From Prostheceraeus crozeri (lineage: Eukaryota > Platyhelminthes > Polycladida > Euryleptidae), in the NCBI GenBank assembly GCA_907163375.1, contig CAJQUW010010416.1, positions 1-64,000 of the forward strand: 64,000 nt of DNA, given 5' to 3'. Positions 46,990 through 57,117 of the stretch are shown in pieces. The position numbers and the translations under genes were made by a program. The stretch's first letter is position 1, and the number at the start of each line of letters is the position of its first letter. The notes under the pieces were generated by a model that saw only the letters and a program-made list of their open reading frames with translations, ran no database searches and had not been told where the DNA came from.

Positions 46990-48353
46990 ACAATGATGAA
47001 AGTCATCCCAGTAGCCATTTATAATAGAATATAATGCTTACTAATTTAAATTATTAGTTAAAGTAGTCCTAAGGAGGACTGATGGCGTTCTCCAATCCGC
47101 AAGTGTACAAAAGCAATGCTACTGTAACCATTGGATTAATCAGTTCTTAAAAGAACTCAATGTAGCTTTCTCGTGGCAACGAATTAAAATTGATCAGCTT
47201 TGGCCCAATATCTGGTAAAAATGGAAATCTTAAGACTTGTAATACTACTCATTCTTGCTGTTAATATACTAATACCATAGATTCCAAACACTACCGTATA
47301 CACGTTCAAAACAGACGTCTAATATACTGTACCGACTACAGATGCTGATAGTGGAAATAGAATAAGACAATGGTCACCATAGGTTAAGGAAATTAGAAAT
47401 GGATATTATAAAACAACAGGAAACCGATGAATAAAAATTGGAAAAGTGGAGGTAAAATATGGAAATACAACGATGCTACTACACTGATTACAAGTGAACT
47501 ATATCTGACACTACTCGAAGTGGATAATGGTAAGAGTAGATAAGTGGAAAGTGGATAATGGAGGTAAACAATAGAACTACAATGACACTCTACTACACCG
47601 AAAGCAATGAAACTATACACACTATACCTAAGACTACACATGGAAAATACTATTTCTTTACTTGAATTTGTTATCGCCAGTTTCTTCATCCGTCTATAGT
47701 ACTTTATGTAATTCCACATTTCTTCATTTGAATTACAATACATCGACCACTACTTCAGTTACCGATTAAGGGATATAAAACATAATACTGCAGTCCGTCA
47801 GTCATCAGCAGGTACTCGTCTAGTTGTGTTTCGACCCCTAACCTGAACACTCAAACCCAGACGAGCGGGGTCCCACACATAGTGGCTGACAAAATACTGA
47901 ATAGGTAGTGATATGTCTTGAAAGATATGTCACAAAGATAAATCAGACATAATTCAATTGTTGCGTTTCCCACATGTAAACAGATCCTGTCATTAAATTC
48001 ATCCCATCAATAAATACAGTATGCTTTTTGCGATCCTCACATGTAAACAAATCCTGTACATCAATCTTTGCCTTTTCGATTCCCTCAAGTAAACAGATCC
48101 TGTTCATCCTCGAATCCCATAAAGATGTAATCGCTGTGTGAAAAATATGTAATCCGCCTTTACACAAACTTCGCCTCATACATCAAGACTTAACAATGGG
48201 AGCTCTCTCATCTCCCGTAAGCCACGCTAAGCGCTCTGTATTCACTCTTCACCGCCCACCCCCCGTATGATGGCTACAAGTCATTGTTAGTCGTTTATTC
48301 ACCTATGCAGCAAGGCATTAAGGAAAATGTGAGTCGTTTGTTGGTCGCGTGCC

Positions 48354-49817
48354 TCATTGAAATTCACAGAGTGAAGTGAATTGTCGAGCCGAGAAAAGAC
48401 CATATTTGTGAAGCGATTCATTATGCCTTGTGAGAGCCTTTTCTGTGTAACTCATCAAGTCATGCTGAGAATAACCTCTAGATTTCATGATATTTAGTGT
48501 CTTGTTAGTTTTGTGTACAGCGTCTTGTAACTTCGAGCATATTCTACAATATCTGACTACCTGCGACGCGAAAACATGAAGGGCCATCTGTAATGGGATC
48601 ATGCTCTCCGGAAAAGTCAGTTGCACTACAGAGAAAGAGAAGTCATCTACCTTGTGATATACTGAAGTTCTCAAGCTGTTCTGTGAGATTTGTATTTTCA
48701 CATCAAGGTAAACTACCTCTTTATTGTTATCACCATTTCTCTCCGCCAACAAGTCAGGTGGATAAATTCTTTGAATCAACGAATTAAAGTGTTTATAATT
48801 GACAACACATATATCGTCTATGTATCTTGATGTAGGTGATAACAAGCGTGCTAAATGATATTTCTTAGTTTTTATCAAATTTTGCATAAAAACATATTCG
48901 CAGTGTAAGAGGAATAGGTCAGCTAGGAGTGGACTAGAATTTCCTCCCATTGGAATGCCTTTAATCTGCCTGAAAACTAAATTACCGAATGTGACGTAGG
49001 TCTGTGATAATAGGAAATGTATGGCTTCTTTTAACTTCTGTTTATCAAAACAGTGATAACCACTATATTTTTTCATTGAGCAAAAGGACTTATCATATCC
49101 AATGCAAATAAATTTTCTATTTGAGGAATTAAACACCAAATCCATAATAGCGAATATGTAATCTTCAATCAATTTTTGATCAAGATTCGTATATAAGGTT
49201 GAAAAATCGAAAACTTGCAATGAATGAACTTGTGTCGAATTTAATCTGTGTAGAAATTCTTGTGTGGACTTTATACTCCAGAAGCAATCGAAACCGCTGT
49301 TTCTCTTAATTGCCATACAATATCTCTGAAAATTGTCACGCAAAATACTTAAGGCTGAATTTACTTTGATGGAAAGCTTTTTCGATGTGCATTGTCGTGC
49401 TCCTGCTATGAATCTAAATTTGCATGGAGTTTTGTGAAATTTTGGAATCCAATATAATTTTGGTAATTTTCTGTCTTTTTCACAGACAGATAGTTTAAAC
49501 TCGCTTTTCATAATTGTTGTGTGTTGTTCAATTACATTCTGCGCTAAAATTTGCTCTGGACCATAGGTATCATTACCCGATATGTTCGACGTGGAAATAT
49601 CAATTCCCAACTCGGATAAGAGAATTTGGAGATAAAACTTTTTGCAAATGAAGGCATAATTATTAGATGCTTTATCAACTGGCGTAATTATGACGTCATT
49701 CTGCAATTCTTTCAGATTTTTACCCATTTTGACATTAATCTTGTGTCGATTAGTGTGTGCGCGAAATCTATTCGAGGATTTCTTAGCAAGATATATTCGA
49801 TCTTTAATCAGTGCCAT
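48354..49817 (-). CDS. Naiad PLE reverse transcriptase
   Basis: 487 codons, telomerase-related PLE RT. Visible blocks: TPVDKASNN (45-53, PLE fingers motif, usually PADKG), LYWIPKFHKTP (121-131), FDFSTLYTN (203-211, first catalytic Asp), GIPMGGNSSPLLADLFL (288-304), RYIDDICVV (331-339, catalytic DD) and VVYLDVKI (368-375). The span between 211 and 288 is long, leaving room for fingers/palm inserts. The open frame extends upstream of this ATG and overlaps the end of the endonuclease ORF by some 16 bases. All RT catalytic residues are present. Confidence 0.93.
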   Translation of the reverse strand: MALIKDRIYLAKKSSNRFRAHTNRHKINVKMGKNLKELQNDVIITPVDKASNNYAFICKKFYLQILLSELGIDISTSNISGNDTYGPEQILAQNVIEQHTTIMKSEFKLSVCEKDRKLPKLYWIPKFHKTPCKFRFIAGARQCTSKKLSIKVNSALSILRDNFQRYCMAIKRNSGFDCFWSIKSTQEFLHRLNSTQVHSLQVFDFSTLYTNLDQKLIEDYIFAIMDLVFNSSNRKFICIGYDKSFCSMKKYSGYHCFDKQKLKEAIHFLLSQTYVTFGNLVFRQIKGIPMGGNSSPLLADLFLLHCEYVFMQNLIKTKKYHLARLLSPTSRYIDDICVVNYKHFNSLIQRIYPPDLLAERNGDNNKEVVYLDVKIQISQNSLRTSVYHKVDDFSFSVVQLTFPESMIPLQMALHVFASQVVRYCRICSKLQDAVHKTNKTLNIMKSRGYSQHDLMSYTEKALTRHNESLHKYGLFSARQFTSLCEFQ

Positions 49818-49870
49818 GATTCTTGATTTCCACGCTGAGAATAAAGTAGCCTCAAGCTTCTCTTTCTTAC

Positions 49871-51142
49871 TTATTTTGTAATATGCTCATCTAATGAATT
49901 ACTAATTTGAGTTGTTATGGCACTCCAACTAAGGCTTTTGGGGATTCTGTGTTTGGTACCAAAACTGAAGAGTTGACGTAAGTCTTCATCATCCACAATA
50001 TCCAGATCACCCGTTATTACGTGACCATAATGTGGGTAAACAAAAGATTGCCTCTTGCTACATGAGCATGGATTGTTCATGATGTGCATCACATCCTGAA
50101 ACTTTAGGTTATTCAAAAAACGCCCATAATTGCAAAACATCAATGCAGTGGGTTTATCTAATTTATAGAATATTTTCGGTGGATAACGTTCTTGAATTGT
50201 GCTTGGAATTAGCTTGCACACACTGTGATCGCAGAATATAGACATGAGATTGAGTGAGTCTATTGTCTGAGATTCGAACGGGATGATTATGGTTGCTCGT
50301 TCTTTCACATTTTTGTTCTCCGAGTCTAGGTTAAGTTTATTTTGAATGTATGCTGTTAGTACAAATGTCATCATGTTTGCCTCATCCCTTGTCTTGCCTA
50401 GAATGGCTCTTAGCATAGTTTTAGGGAGAGATTTTAGAAGATGATAAAACCTTGACATCCTACGCGTCTCAAAAGAATCTTGTAATTCTTGATAGGTATT
50501 GTCAAGTTCCATAATACCTGAGCTTTTTCTACCCGATTTTCTTATTCCATGACTCCTTTTTCGTCTGCTAATCGGATAACTAAAAAATTGATCATTGGAT
50601 ATGGACTGCTGAGATACACATCCACCTCCCAAAACTCTATCATTCAAACCCAAGGGGTATAAGGTATTGAGCATCTTGATATGCATGTCTTCCTTGCGGT
50701 TGAGCTCTCTGTTTATCTCTTCCGGTGATATGTATATATTGTCATCAACATGATCAATAATTTGCAATTCAACATCAGTCCAAGAATGATGATCTTGCTT
50801 AAAGTGATTGCTAAGATATGTGTTTAAGTGACCTTTTAATACTGAATGACGATGACCATTTAATCTACAATGTAGCGGTTGCTTTGTCTGTCCTACATAT
50901 TGCATTCCACATCTGCTACATGATATAAGATAAATAACATTTCTACTTTTACAAGTAAAAACACCTGGCTGATCAAAGATAAACCGGTTGCCTGTACTGA
51001 AACTTTCGTAGCAATTTTCGGTATTCAAAGATTTACAGCAAAGACATCTATTGCTACCACAAAATCTAATGTTTTTCAAAGTAGAGGGCGCTATCCACTC
51101 CTTCGCATTAACGCTGAACACTTTTCGTACCATATAAACCAT
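49871..51142 (-). CDS. Naiad PLE N-terminal GIY-YIG endonuclease with CxC domain
   Basis: 423 codons. CGSNRCLCC (28-36) is a zinc-knuckle-like cluster. GIY-YIG nuclease: VIYLISC (69-75), MQYVGQT (80-86), Arg93, NGHRHS (95-100), and the ELNRKEDMHIKMLNTLYPLGLN stretch (146-167) with the catalytic Glu and the terminal GLN. A basic linker (RRKRSHG...) follows. Then comes a domain with PCSC (358-361) and YGHVITGDLDIV (372-383), matching the CxC linker described for Naiads. Ends in a stop about 50 bp before the RT ATG, in a different frame from the RT. The nuclease would nick target DNA for RT priming. Confidence 0.92.
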   Translation of the reverse strand: MVYMVRKVFSVNAKEWIAPSTLKNIRFCGSNRCLCCKSLNTENCYESFSTGNRFIFDQPGVFTCKSRNVIYLISCSRCGMQYVGQTKQPLHCRLNGHRHSVLKGHLNTYLSNHFKQDHHSWTDVELQIIDHVDDNIYISPEEINRELNRKEDMHIKMLNTLYPLGLNDRVLGGGCVSQQSISNDQFFSYPISRRKRSHGIRKSGRKSSGIMELDNTYQELQDSFETRRMSRFYHLLKSLPKTMLRAILGKTRDEANMMTFVLTAYIQNKLNLDSENKNVKERATIIIPFESQTIDSLNLMSIFCDHSVCKLIPSTIQERYPPKIFYKLDKPTALMFCNYGRFLNNLKFQDVMHIMNNPCSCSKRQSFVYPHYGHVITGDLDIVDDEDLRQLFSFGTKHRIPKSLSWSAITTQISNSLDEHITK

Positions 51143-51348
51143 GAGAAAATTTGCCAGAGCCTCGAAAAGAGCGAGGAATTTGCCGAGGTTGGACTTTCAA
51201 ATTCCTGCCATCTATTGGCATTTGCGCCTAAGTGACTATGTATGATAATTATTAAGATGTGGGACAAATTAGGCATTTCGCCAGCTAGCAGAGGTCCAGT
51301 AGCGGGGTCGTGAAACCACCTGCATCTGAAGACATACTATCCAAGTAA

Positions 51349-53147
51349 TTCTCATACAATGATGAAAGTCATCCCAGTAGCCATTTATAATAGAATATAA
51401 TGCTTACTAATTTAAATTATTAGTTAAAGTAGTCCTAAGGAGGACTGATGGCGTTCTCCAATCCGCAAGTGTACAAAAGCAATGCTACTGTAACCATTGG
51501 ATTAATCAGTTCTTAAAAGAACTCAATGTAGCTTTCTCGTGGCAACGAATTAAAATTGATCAGCTTTGGCCCAATATCTGGTAAAAATGGAAATCTTAAG
51601 ACTTGTAATACTACTCATTCTTGCTGTTAATATACTAATACCATAGATTCCAAACACTACCGTATACACGTTCAAAACAGACGTCTAATATACTGTACCG
51701 ACTACAGATGCTGATAGTGGAAATAGAATAAGACAATGGTCACCATAGGTTAAGGAAATTAGAAATGGATATTATAAAACAACAGGAAACCGATGAATAA
51801 AAATTGGAAAAGTGGAGGTAAAATATGGAAATACAACGATGCTACTACACTGATTACAAGTGAACTATATCTGACACTACTCGAAGTGGATAATGGTAAG
51901 AGTGGATAAGTGGAAAGTGGATAATGGAGGTAAACAATAGAACTACAATGACACTCTACTACACCGAAAGCAATGAAACTATACACACTATACCTAAGAC
52001 TACACATGGAAAATACTATTTCTTTACTTGAATTTGTTATCGCCAGTTTCTTCATCCGTCTATAGTACTTTATGTAATTCCACATTTCTTCATTTGAATT
52101 ACAATACATCGACCACTACTTCAGTTACCGATTAAGGGATATAAAACATAATACTGCAGTCCGTCAGTCATCAGCAGGTACTCGTCTAGTTGTGTTTCGA
52201 CCCCTAACCTGAACACTCAAACCCAGACGAGCGGGGTCCCACACATAGTGGCTGACAAAATACTGAATAGGTAGTGATATGTCTTGAAAGATATGTCACA
52301 AAGATAAATCAGACATAATTCAATTGTTGCGTTTCCCACATGTAAACAGATCCTGTCATTAAATTCATCCCATCAATAAATACAGTATGCTTTTTGCGAT
52401 CCTCACATGTAAACAAATCCTGTACATCAATCTTTGCCTTTTCGATTCCCTCAAGTAAACAGATCCTGTTCATCCTCGAATCCCATAAAGATGTAATCGC
52501 TGTGTGAAAAATATGTAATCCGCCTTTACACAAACTTCGCCTCATACATCAAGACTTAACAATGGGAGCTCTCTCATCTCCCGTAAGCCACGCTAAGCGC
52601 TCTGTATTCACTCTTCACCGCCCACCCCCCGTATGATGGCTACAAGTCATTGTTAGTCGTTTATTCACCTATGCAGCAAGGCATTAAGGAAAATGTGAGT
52701 CGTTTGTTGGTCGCGTGCCTCATTGAAATTCACAGAGTGAAGTGAATTGTCGAGCCGAGAAAAGACCATATTTGTGAAGCGATTCATTATGCCTTGTGAG
52801 AGCCTTTTCTGTGTAACTCATCAAGTCATGCTGAGAATAACCTCTAGATTTCATGATATTTAGTGTCTTGTTAGTTTTGTGTACAGCGTCTTGTAACTTC
52901 GAGCATATTCTACAATATCTGACTACCTGCGACGCGAAAACATGAAGGGCCATCTGTAATGGGATCATGCTCTCCGGAAAAGTCAGTTGCACTACAGAGA
53001 AAGAGAAGTCATCTACCTTGTGATATACTGAAGTTCTCAAGCTGTTCTGTGAGATTTGTATTTTCACATCAAGGTAAACTACCTCTTTATTGTTATCACC
53101 ATTTCTCTCCGCCAACAAGTCAGGTGGATAAATTCTTTGAATCAACG
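51349..53147 (-). mobile_element. Naiad-b, 5'-truncated tandem copy
   Basis: 1799 bp equal in length and almost identical to 46983-48781; one substitution was noticed (47538 region A versus G). It starts inside the RT after RYIDD and runs to the same 3' terminus. This partial-then-full head-to-tail layout is the usual tandem insertion form of PLEs and forms the pseudo-LTRs. At the LINE junction the word TGT is repeated, a possible short target duplication. Confidence 0.95.
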
Positions 53148-55328
53148 TGTGTCATTCAAAATAACACCTAGACATTTTGCCATAGAAACTCGATTTACAG
53201 AAAGTGGCTCATCAAAAAATATGGGATTTCGGGAAACAAGCATGACATTAGACTTACTGGTATTCAACGTTAATATATTTAATGAACACCATCGTGCAAC
53301 GTTCAAAGTTTCATCTTCAATAGCGCTACGAATACAAGATGCATTACCGTTGGAAAATGGAACAACAATGCTGACATCATCGGCATATTTGACCATAGTA
53401 CTCTCGTCAGATATACAACACAGATCTTTTATATACAGACAAAAAATGAAAGGTCCCAACACTGAACCTTGTGGGACACCACGAGAAATATTGACTGAAC
53501 GAGAGAAGTGCCCATCTATTTTTACAACAGCTTTTCTGTGCTCAAAATAGGATCTAAGCCAAACAACGAGTTCGATCGGAAAGTGCATATTCAACATCTT
53601 TTCAAATACAATATTGTGATCAACACAGTCAAATGCTCTTGTCAAGTCAAAATTCAGAATTGCACAACCAAATTTTTGCCGATCATCAAAAGCACGCAGT
53701 GAAGCATCAACTAGCTTAATTAGAGCGGTGGTGGTGGAAGATCCTTTTCGGAAACCATGTTGCTCTCTTCCAAAATTTATGAAAAACATTTCGGCATAGC
53801 GGTTAAGAATAATTCGTTCCAGTAGTTTGGAGAGAACTGAAAAAGTTGAAATATATCGCAGTTTTTCTACATCAGGAGGCTTAGTTTTGGGAAGCGGGAC
53901 AATAACTGCAGTCTTCCATCGGGACGGGAATATCATCTCCTTCAAGGAAGAATTATAAATGGCAGCCAACGGCTTTGAAATGACATCTGCGAGAAGTTTA
54001 TATAACCGAGTAGGAATAGTGTCAATGCCAGATGATTTATTGAGAGGCAGCTTTTTCAACATGTTGTATACCTCTTGACTTGTCACTTCATTGAACCAAT
54101 TTTCATTTAAATTGCCACATGCATTTATCTTCATCATATCATCAATAGAAGAGAAGCATTGAGCAACTTTATCAGCAATAAGATCAAGAAGATTGTCAAC
54201 ACTGCCTTTCTCTGAAATCAAATGAGAAAAGTCATTTATAGTTTTCGGCTTAGTTTGACAAGCAAACAATTCCCAGAGTCCATTCGGAGAAGACATTATT
54301 TTACTTGCCCAAATCTCTTTAGCACGAAGAATTTCTTTTTTCACCTTTTCTTTCAGCTCGTTATATCGTACCCAGTTCTTTGCACGAAAAGCAGCCCACC
54401 GCTCGTGAATAAGATTTTTTGTGAGTGGTGTCATCCATTCTTTATCATTCTGAGTTATTGGAATGTATTTGAATAGAACAAACTTTTCGATCAAAAAGTT
54501 CAAACAGTTGATGAAGGCATCCAACTTTTGTTCAACACCATCTACACCTTGAGTAACACCACTCCAATCGATTTTACAAGCGTGGTAATACAAAGCATCA
54601 ATATTCGATTGTCTAAAATCATAAAGTCTATGATATCGTACACAGTTGGATTGTACATGACTTTGATTCTTAGGAGTGCAGGTTAGCATCAAGTGATCGG
54701 ACGTACCAAGCGGAGCATCATATTTTACACCAGTTTCATCATAAATCATGCACAAATCTTTAGATACAAGAATGTGATCAAGGATGGCATTTTTTCTTGT
54801 CGACTGAACAATGAGATCAATTAAATCTAAATCAAAACACAATGCTTCAATATTGAAAGAATTCAAATCACCAACTACAATTTGATGAAAATGTGGCTTT
54901 CTTGTTAGAAAATCGTCGAAAATTTCCAATATACTGGTATGGATGCTAGAGAGTTCTTCGGAGCTTAAATTAGGAGGTATATACAAGCACAACAGTAGAA
55001 TATTCAGAGAATTGAACTCTACAATCAAATATTCTATGTCGCACCGGAGATGGTACATAGATGTAATATTCAAAAATGGCAAAATTGAATTTACATACAC
55101 AGCGACTCCTCCACCTCTACGATGGCAGCGATCATTTCGAATACTCAAATATCCTGGGATATCAATAAGAGTTGAGTCAACCATATCACTTAACCATGTT
55201 TCTGTCACACAAATTAAATCAGGAGATTTCAGTGAAGCAGCAATTTTAAGCTCATCAATTTTCGGTAGCAATGAACGAGCATTTAAAAGAGTAATAGAGG
55301 GATAGCCGACACTCGGTAAAAACCTCAA
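53142..55328 (-). CDS. LINE ORF2, endonuclease and RT (5' part)
   Basis: Open for 728 codons up to the Naiad insertion. APE endonuclease at about 8-215: LNARSLLPK, VTETWLSD, VVGDLNSFN, GTSDHLML. RT: SSGIDTIPTRL, QHGFRKGSSTTTAL, FDLTRAFDCVDH (first Asp), RGVPQGSVLGPFIF, KYADDVSIV (catalytic DD). The frame overlaps the end of ORF1 and has no ATG at the overlap, so translation start is uncertain (reinitiation or an upstream open stretch). Before the PLE entered, this was probably a working enzyme; now its thumb lies 6 kb away. Confidence 0.93.
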   Translation of the reverse strand: MRFLPSVGYPSITLLNARSLLPKIDELKIAASLKSPDLICVTETWLSDMVDSTLIDIPGYLSIRNDRCHRRGGGVAVYVNSILPFLNITSMYHLRCDIEYLIVEFNSLNILLLCLYIPPNLSSEELSSIHTSILEIFDDFLTRKPHFHQIVVGDLNSFNIEALCFDLDLIDLIVQSTRKNAILDHILVSKDLCMIYDETGVKYDAPLGTSDHLMLTCTPKNQSHVQSNCVRYHRLYDFRQSNIDALYYHACKIDWSGVTQGVDGVEQKLDAFINCLNFLIEKFVLFKYIPITQNDKEWMTPLTKNLIHERWAAFRAKNWVRYNELKEKVKKEILRAKEIWASKIMSSPNGLWELFACQTKPKTINDFSHLISEKGSVDNLLDLIADKVAQCFSSIDDMMKINACGNLNENWFNEVTSQEVYNMLKKLPLNKSSGIDTIPTRLYKLLADVISKPLAAIYNSSLKEMIFPSRWKTAVIVPLPKTKPPDVEKLRYISTFSVLSKLLERIILNRYAEMFFINFGREQHGFRKGSSTTTALIKLVDASLRAFDDRQKFGCAILNFDLTRAFDCVDHNIVFEKMLNMHFPIELVVWLRSYFEHRKAVVKIDGHFSRSVNISRGVPQGSVLGPFIFCLYIKDLCCISDESTMVKYADDVSIVVPFSNGNASCIRSAIEDETLNVARWCSLNILTLNTSKSNVMLVSRNPIFFDEPLSVNRVSMAKCLGVILNDTR

Positions 55329-56122
55329 TGAAAATTTGAATTTATATTTCCATTTGTCTGCACTTGTACAATCTTTCCTCTCTTAATCACAACGTCTTCA
55401 CCACGATCTCGTCTGCTTTTCAAATCAAGACGGAGAGCCTTGCATTTCTCTCTTTCCATCTTTGTTTGGTCAGGATTAATGTAAATATTCGAAAATGATG
55501 TTGTATTTCGAAGCTTTCGAGCATTTCGAAGCATGTTTCCACGTACATCATCATCAGCACATTTGAATCTGAGAAGACGAGGCTGAACAGAAGCCGATGC
55601 TCGTCCAATACGATGACAAGCTGTAGCGTCAACTGAAAAAATTCCAATAGCCTCACAGATTTTAGCGACGGACTCTTTATCACTTTCAATTCTTGATTCG
55701 GCAGAGCCTGATGTTATTTCAGCAAGACCTGATATAATCAGGAAGCTACGTCTCTTCAAGCGTTCTTGGAACTCATTGCACATATCCTCAATGGTGACAG
55801 GATTTGTATTTGCAATTTTGTTGTACTCATTTTGCAGAATATCATATTTCTTCTGCAAATCTGTGTGTTTCTCAATCAGCAAGTTCAATTGATCTGATAC
55901 TGGCTTCAGATGTTTCTGAAGATGAGTCTCGAATAATGATGATAAAGCATTGCTGTCAAGTGATTCTCTTGTTCTCGTTGGAGAAACCGATAGAGCTCTA
56001 TTGTTTGTTTGACTTTTCAAATGCATTATACCGGTAGCTTTGACCATATCTTTCTTAGTTATTTGTGTCTTCTTTAGAAGGTCAGACTCAGACATAGATA
56101 TCATTTCATCCAAGGTCACCAT
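55325..56122 (-). CDS. LINE ORF1 (nucleic-acid chaperone type)
   Basis: 265 codons from the ATG at 56120-56122. A coiled-coil-prone stretch at about 75-115 (LFETHLQKHLKPVSDQLNLL then KKYDILQNEYNK). Then an RRM/CTD-like region with ACHRIGR, PRLLRFKC, RGNMLRNARKLRNT, and the closing YINPDQTKMEREKCKALR. This is the layout of CR1/L1-type ORF1 RNA-binding proteins. Intact. Confidence 0.85.
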   Translation of the reverse strand: MVTLDEMISMSESDLLKKTQITKKDMVKATGIMHLKSQTNNRALSVSPTRTRESLDSNALSSLFETHLQKHLKPVSDQLNLLIEKHTDLQKKYDILQNEYNKIANTNPVTIEDMCNEFQERLKRRSFLIISGLAEITSGSAESRIESDKESVAKICEAIGIFSVDATACHRIGRASASVQPRLLRFKCADDDVRGNMLRNARKLRNTTSFSNIYINPDQTKMEREKCKALRLDLKSRRDRGEDVVIKRGKIVQVQTNGNINSNFH

Positions 56123-56141
56123 TTTTAAAAAAGTCAAAAAT

Positions 56142-56220
56142 GGTGCACGACGGATTCGAACTCAGTGTACAAAGCTTTACAGTCACAAACGATACCGCCA
56201 AACCACTAGATCAGTTGATC
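56142..56220 (-). promoter_or_regulatory. tRNA-like sequence in the LINE 5' region
   Basis: Minus strand: A-box-like TAGTGGTTTGGCGG (near 56208-56195), B-box-like GTTCGAATCC (56160-56151), ending in GCACCA beside the ORF1 start. Spacing of about 45 bases is that of a tRNA. It could serve as an internal Pol III promoter, or be a captured tRNA/SINE head. Confidence 0.5.
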
Positions 56221-56559
56221 ACTAGAGAAATCAAAGATGATGTAATTCCAGCAAATCGTAAAAGGTGTCGCGTGACGCAGCGAAGTTTTCGATTGAAAAT
56301 TCCAAGTTGTGACAGTGCCAGAGGCAAGAATGAAGACAACTCACTGCTGAATTACACGCTGCCGACGAAATAATCCAGAATTACGAATGATGTGAGCACT
56401 TTGGACGAAAACCAGTAGGACAGCGATAGACACGAGGACATACAGATTCTGATGATATAATATTTGGAGAGATTTCGACGAATAACACCAAAATAAAGGC
56501 AAGAATCACTATGTTCGCTGAAAGTAACGAGAGCAACCGACCACCGCGCACGACCTTAG

Positions 56560-56689
56560 AACGTCTTTGAACAGTTCTCAGCGAAGGCCTTGCACCATCG
56601 TGTTCCAATTTTGAGTGCAGTTGGTGAGCATTGCTAAGTGGAGCACGGCGAAAATTTCGGAGCAACAGTCGCTCTTGCTTCGGAGTCAT
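56560..56689 (-). pseudogene. Tc1-type transposase, N-terminal HTH part
   Basis: From ATG 56689: MTPKQERLLLRNFRRAPLSN then PSLRTVQRR, the paired-like helix-turn-helix region that binds Tc1 termini. The LINE entered right after VQRR; the reading frame beyond runs into LINE 5' sequence. Confidence 0.88.
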
Positions 56690-56772
56690 TCAAGAAGAAG
56701 AGTTGAAGAAGACGTTTAACATCTAGCTAGACCAAGAAGATTATAAAAAAGCAAGTGCCCCAAGTAATTTAG

Positions 56773-57115
56773 CCATACAACATTCTGACGATTGAATAGT
56801 TGTTTTTTGAGTGTGCTACAAATGAAATTATCCATTTGCATAACTTTGGTTTTGCTTAAAAATAAAAATTTGTTTTTATCGTGCGATAAAGCCGTCTTAT
56901 CTAACTGTCCCAAGTAATTTGGCGCGCAATATTTATACATACGAGAATATGTACTGCTTTTCATAATGAATAACAGAGCCGAAAACTACAGGCTAAGTAA
57001 CTTATGACCCAAGTCACAATCAAGCAGCATTTAGTTCAAATTGAAGCAACATTGTAAAATATAGGCGATAATAACTGTGAAAAAGCAGGTGTCCCAAGTA
57101 ATATGGCGCGTACTG
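56773..57115. repeat. Right terminal inverted repeat of the Tc1 element
   Basis: Inverted match of 45373-45719 with few differences. A third CCCCAAGTAATTT motif lies just inside, at 56759-56771. Confidence 0.9.
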
Positions 57116-57117
57116 TA

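Larger units (their letters stand above)
46983..51348 (-). mobile_element. Naiad-type PLE (Naiad-b), full-length copy
   Basis: Minus strand. 5' end near 51348; endonuclease ORF 49871-51142; RT ORF 48354-49817; 1.4-kb 3' region ending TTCATCATTGTATGAGAA at 46983. The N-terminal GIY-YIG, a CxC-bearing linker and a C-terminal RT are the permuted order of the Naiad/Chlamys PLE clade, unlike PLE-1 to PLE-4 here. It sits head-to-tail behind a truncated twin (51349-53147). Near identity of the twins indicates a recent insertion. Confidence 0.92.
46358..56559 (-). mobile_element. CR1/L2-like non-LTR retrotransposon (LINE), essentially full length
   Basis: Inserted in the Tc1 transposase gene with a 5-bp target duplication AACGT (46353-46357 and 56560-56564). 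Joining the Tc1 flanks restores VQRRLQKYC. The 3' end has a (CTTA)n tail at 46358-46368. Excluding the Naiad insertion the element is about 4.0 kb, with 5' UTR, ORF1 and an APE-RT ORF2. ORF2 is cut in two by the Naiad at 46983-53147. Confidence 0.92.
45373..57115 (-). mobile_element. Tc1/mariner-type transposon carrying nested retroelements
   Basis: Begins CAGTACGCGCCATATTACTT and ends with its inverse, flanked by TA (45371-45372 and 57116-57117). Unit 2 has the empty site at 25316. Without its inserted LINE and PLE the element is about 1.5 kb. Its long inverted repeats hold an outer and an inner TTACTTGGGAC-type motif. Minus-strand transposase: HTH part at 56560-56689, DDE part at 45704-46353. 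Confidence 0.93.

Noticed and set aside
47393-48179. ORFs of 116 and 78 codons repeated at 51759-52545 and partly near 9255
   Set aside because: They recur only because they lie in the 3' region of the Naiad copies; the older copy does not keep them open, so they are not considered genes.
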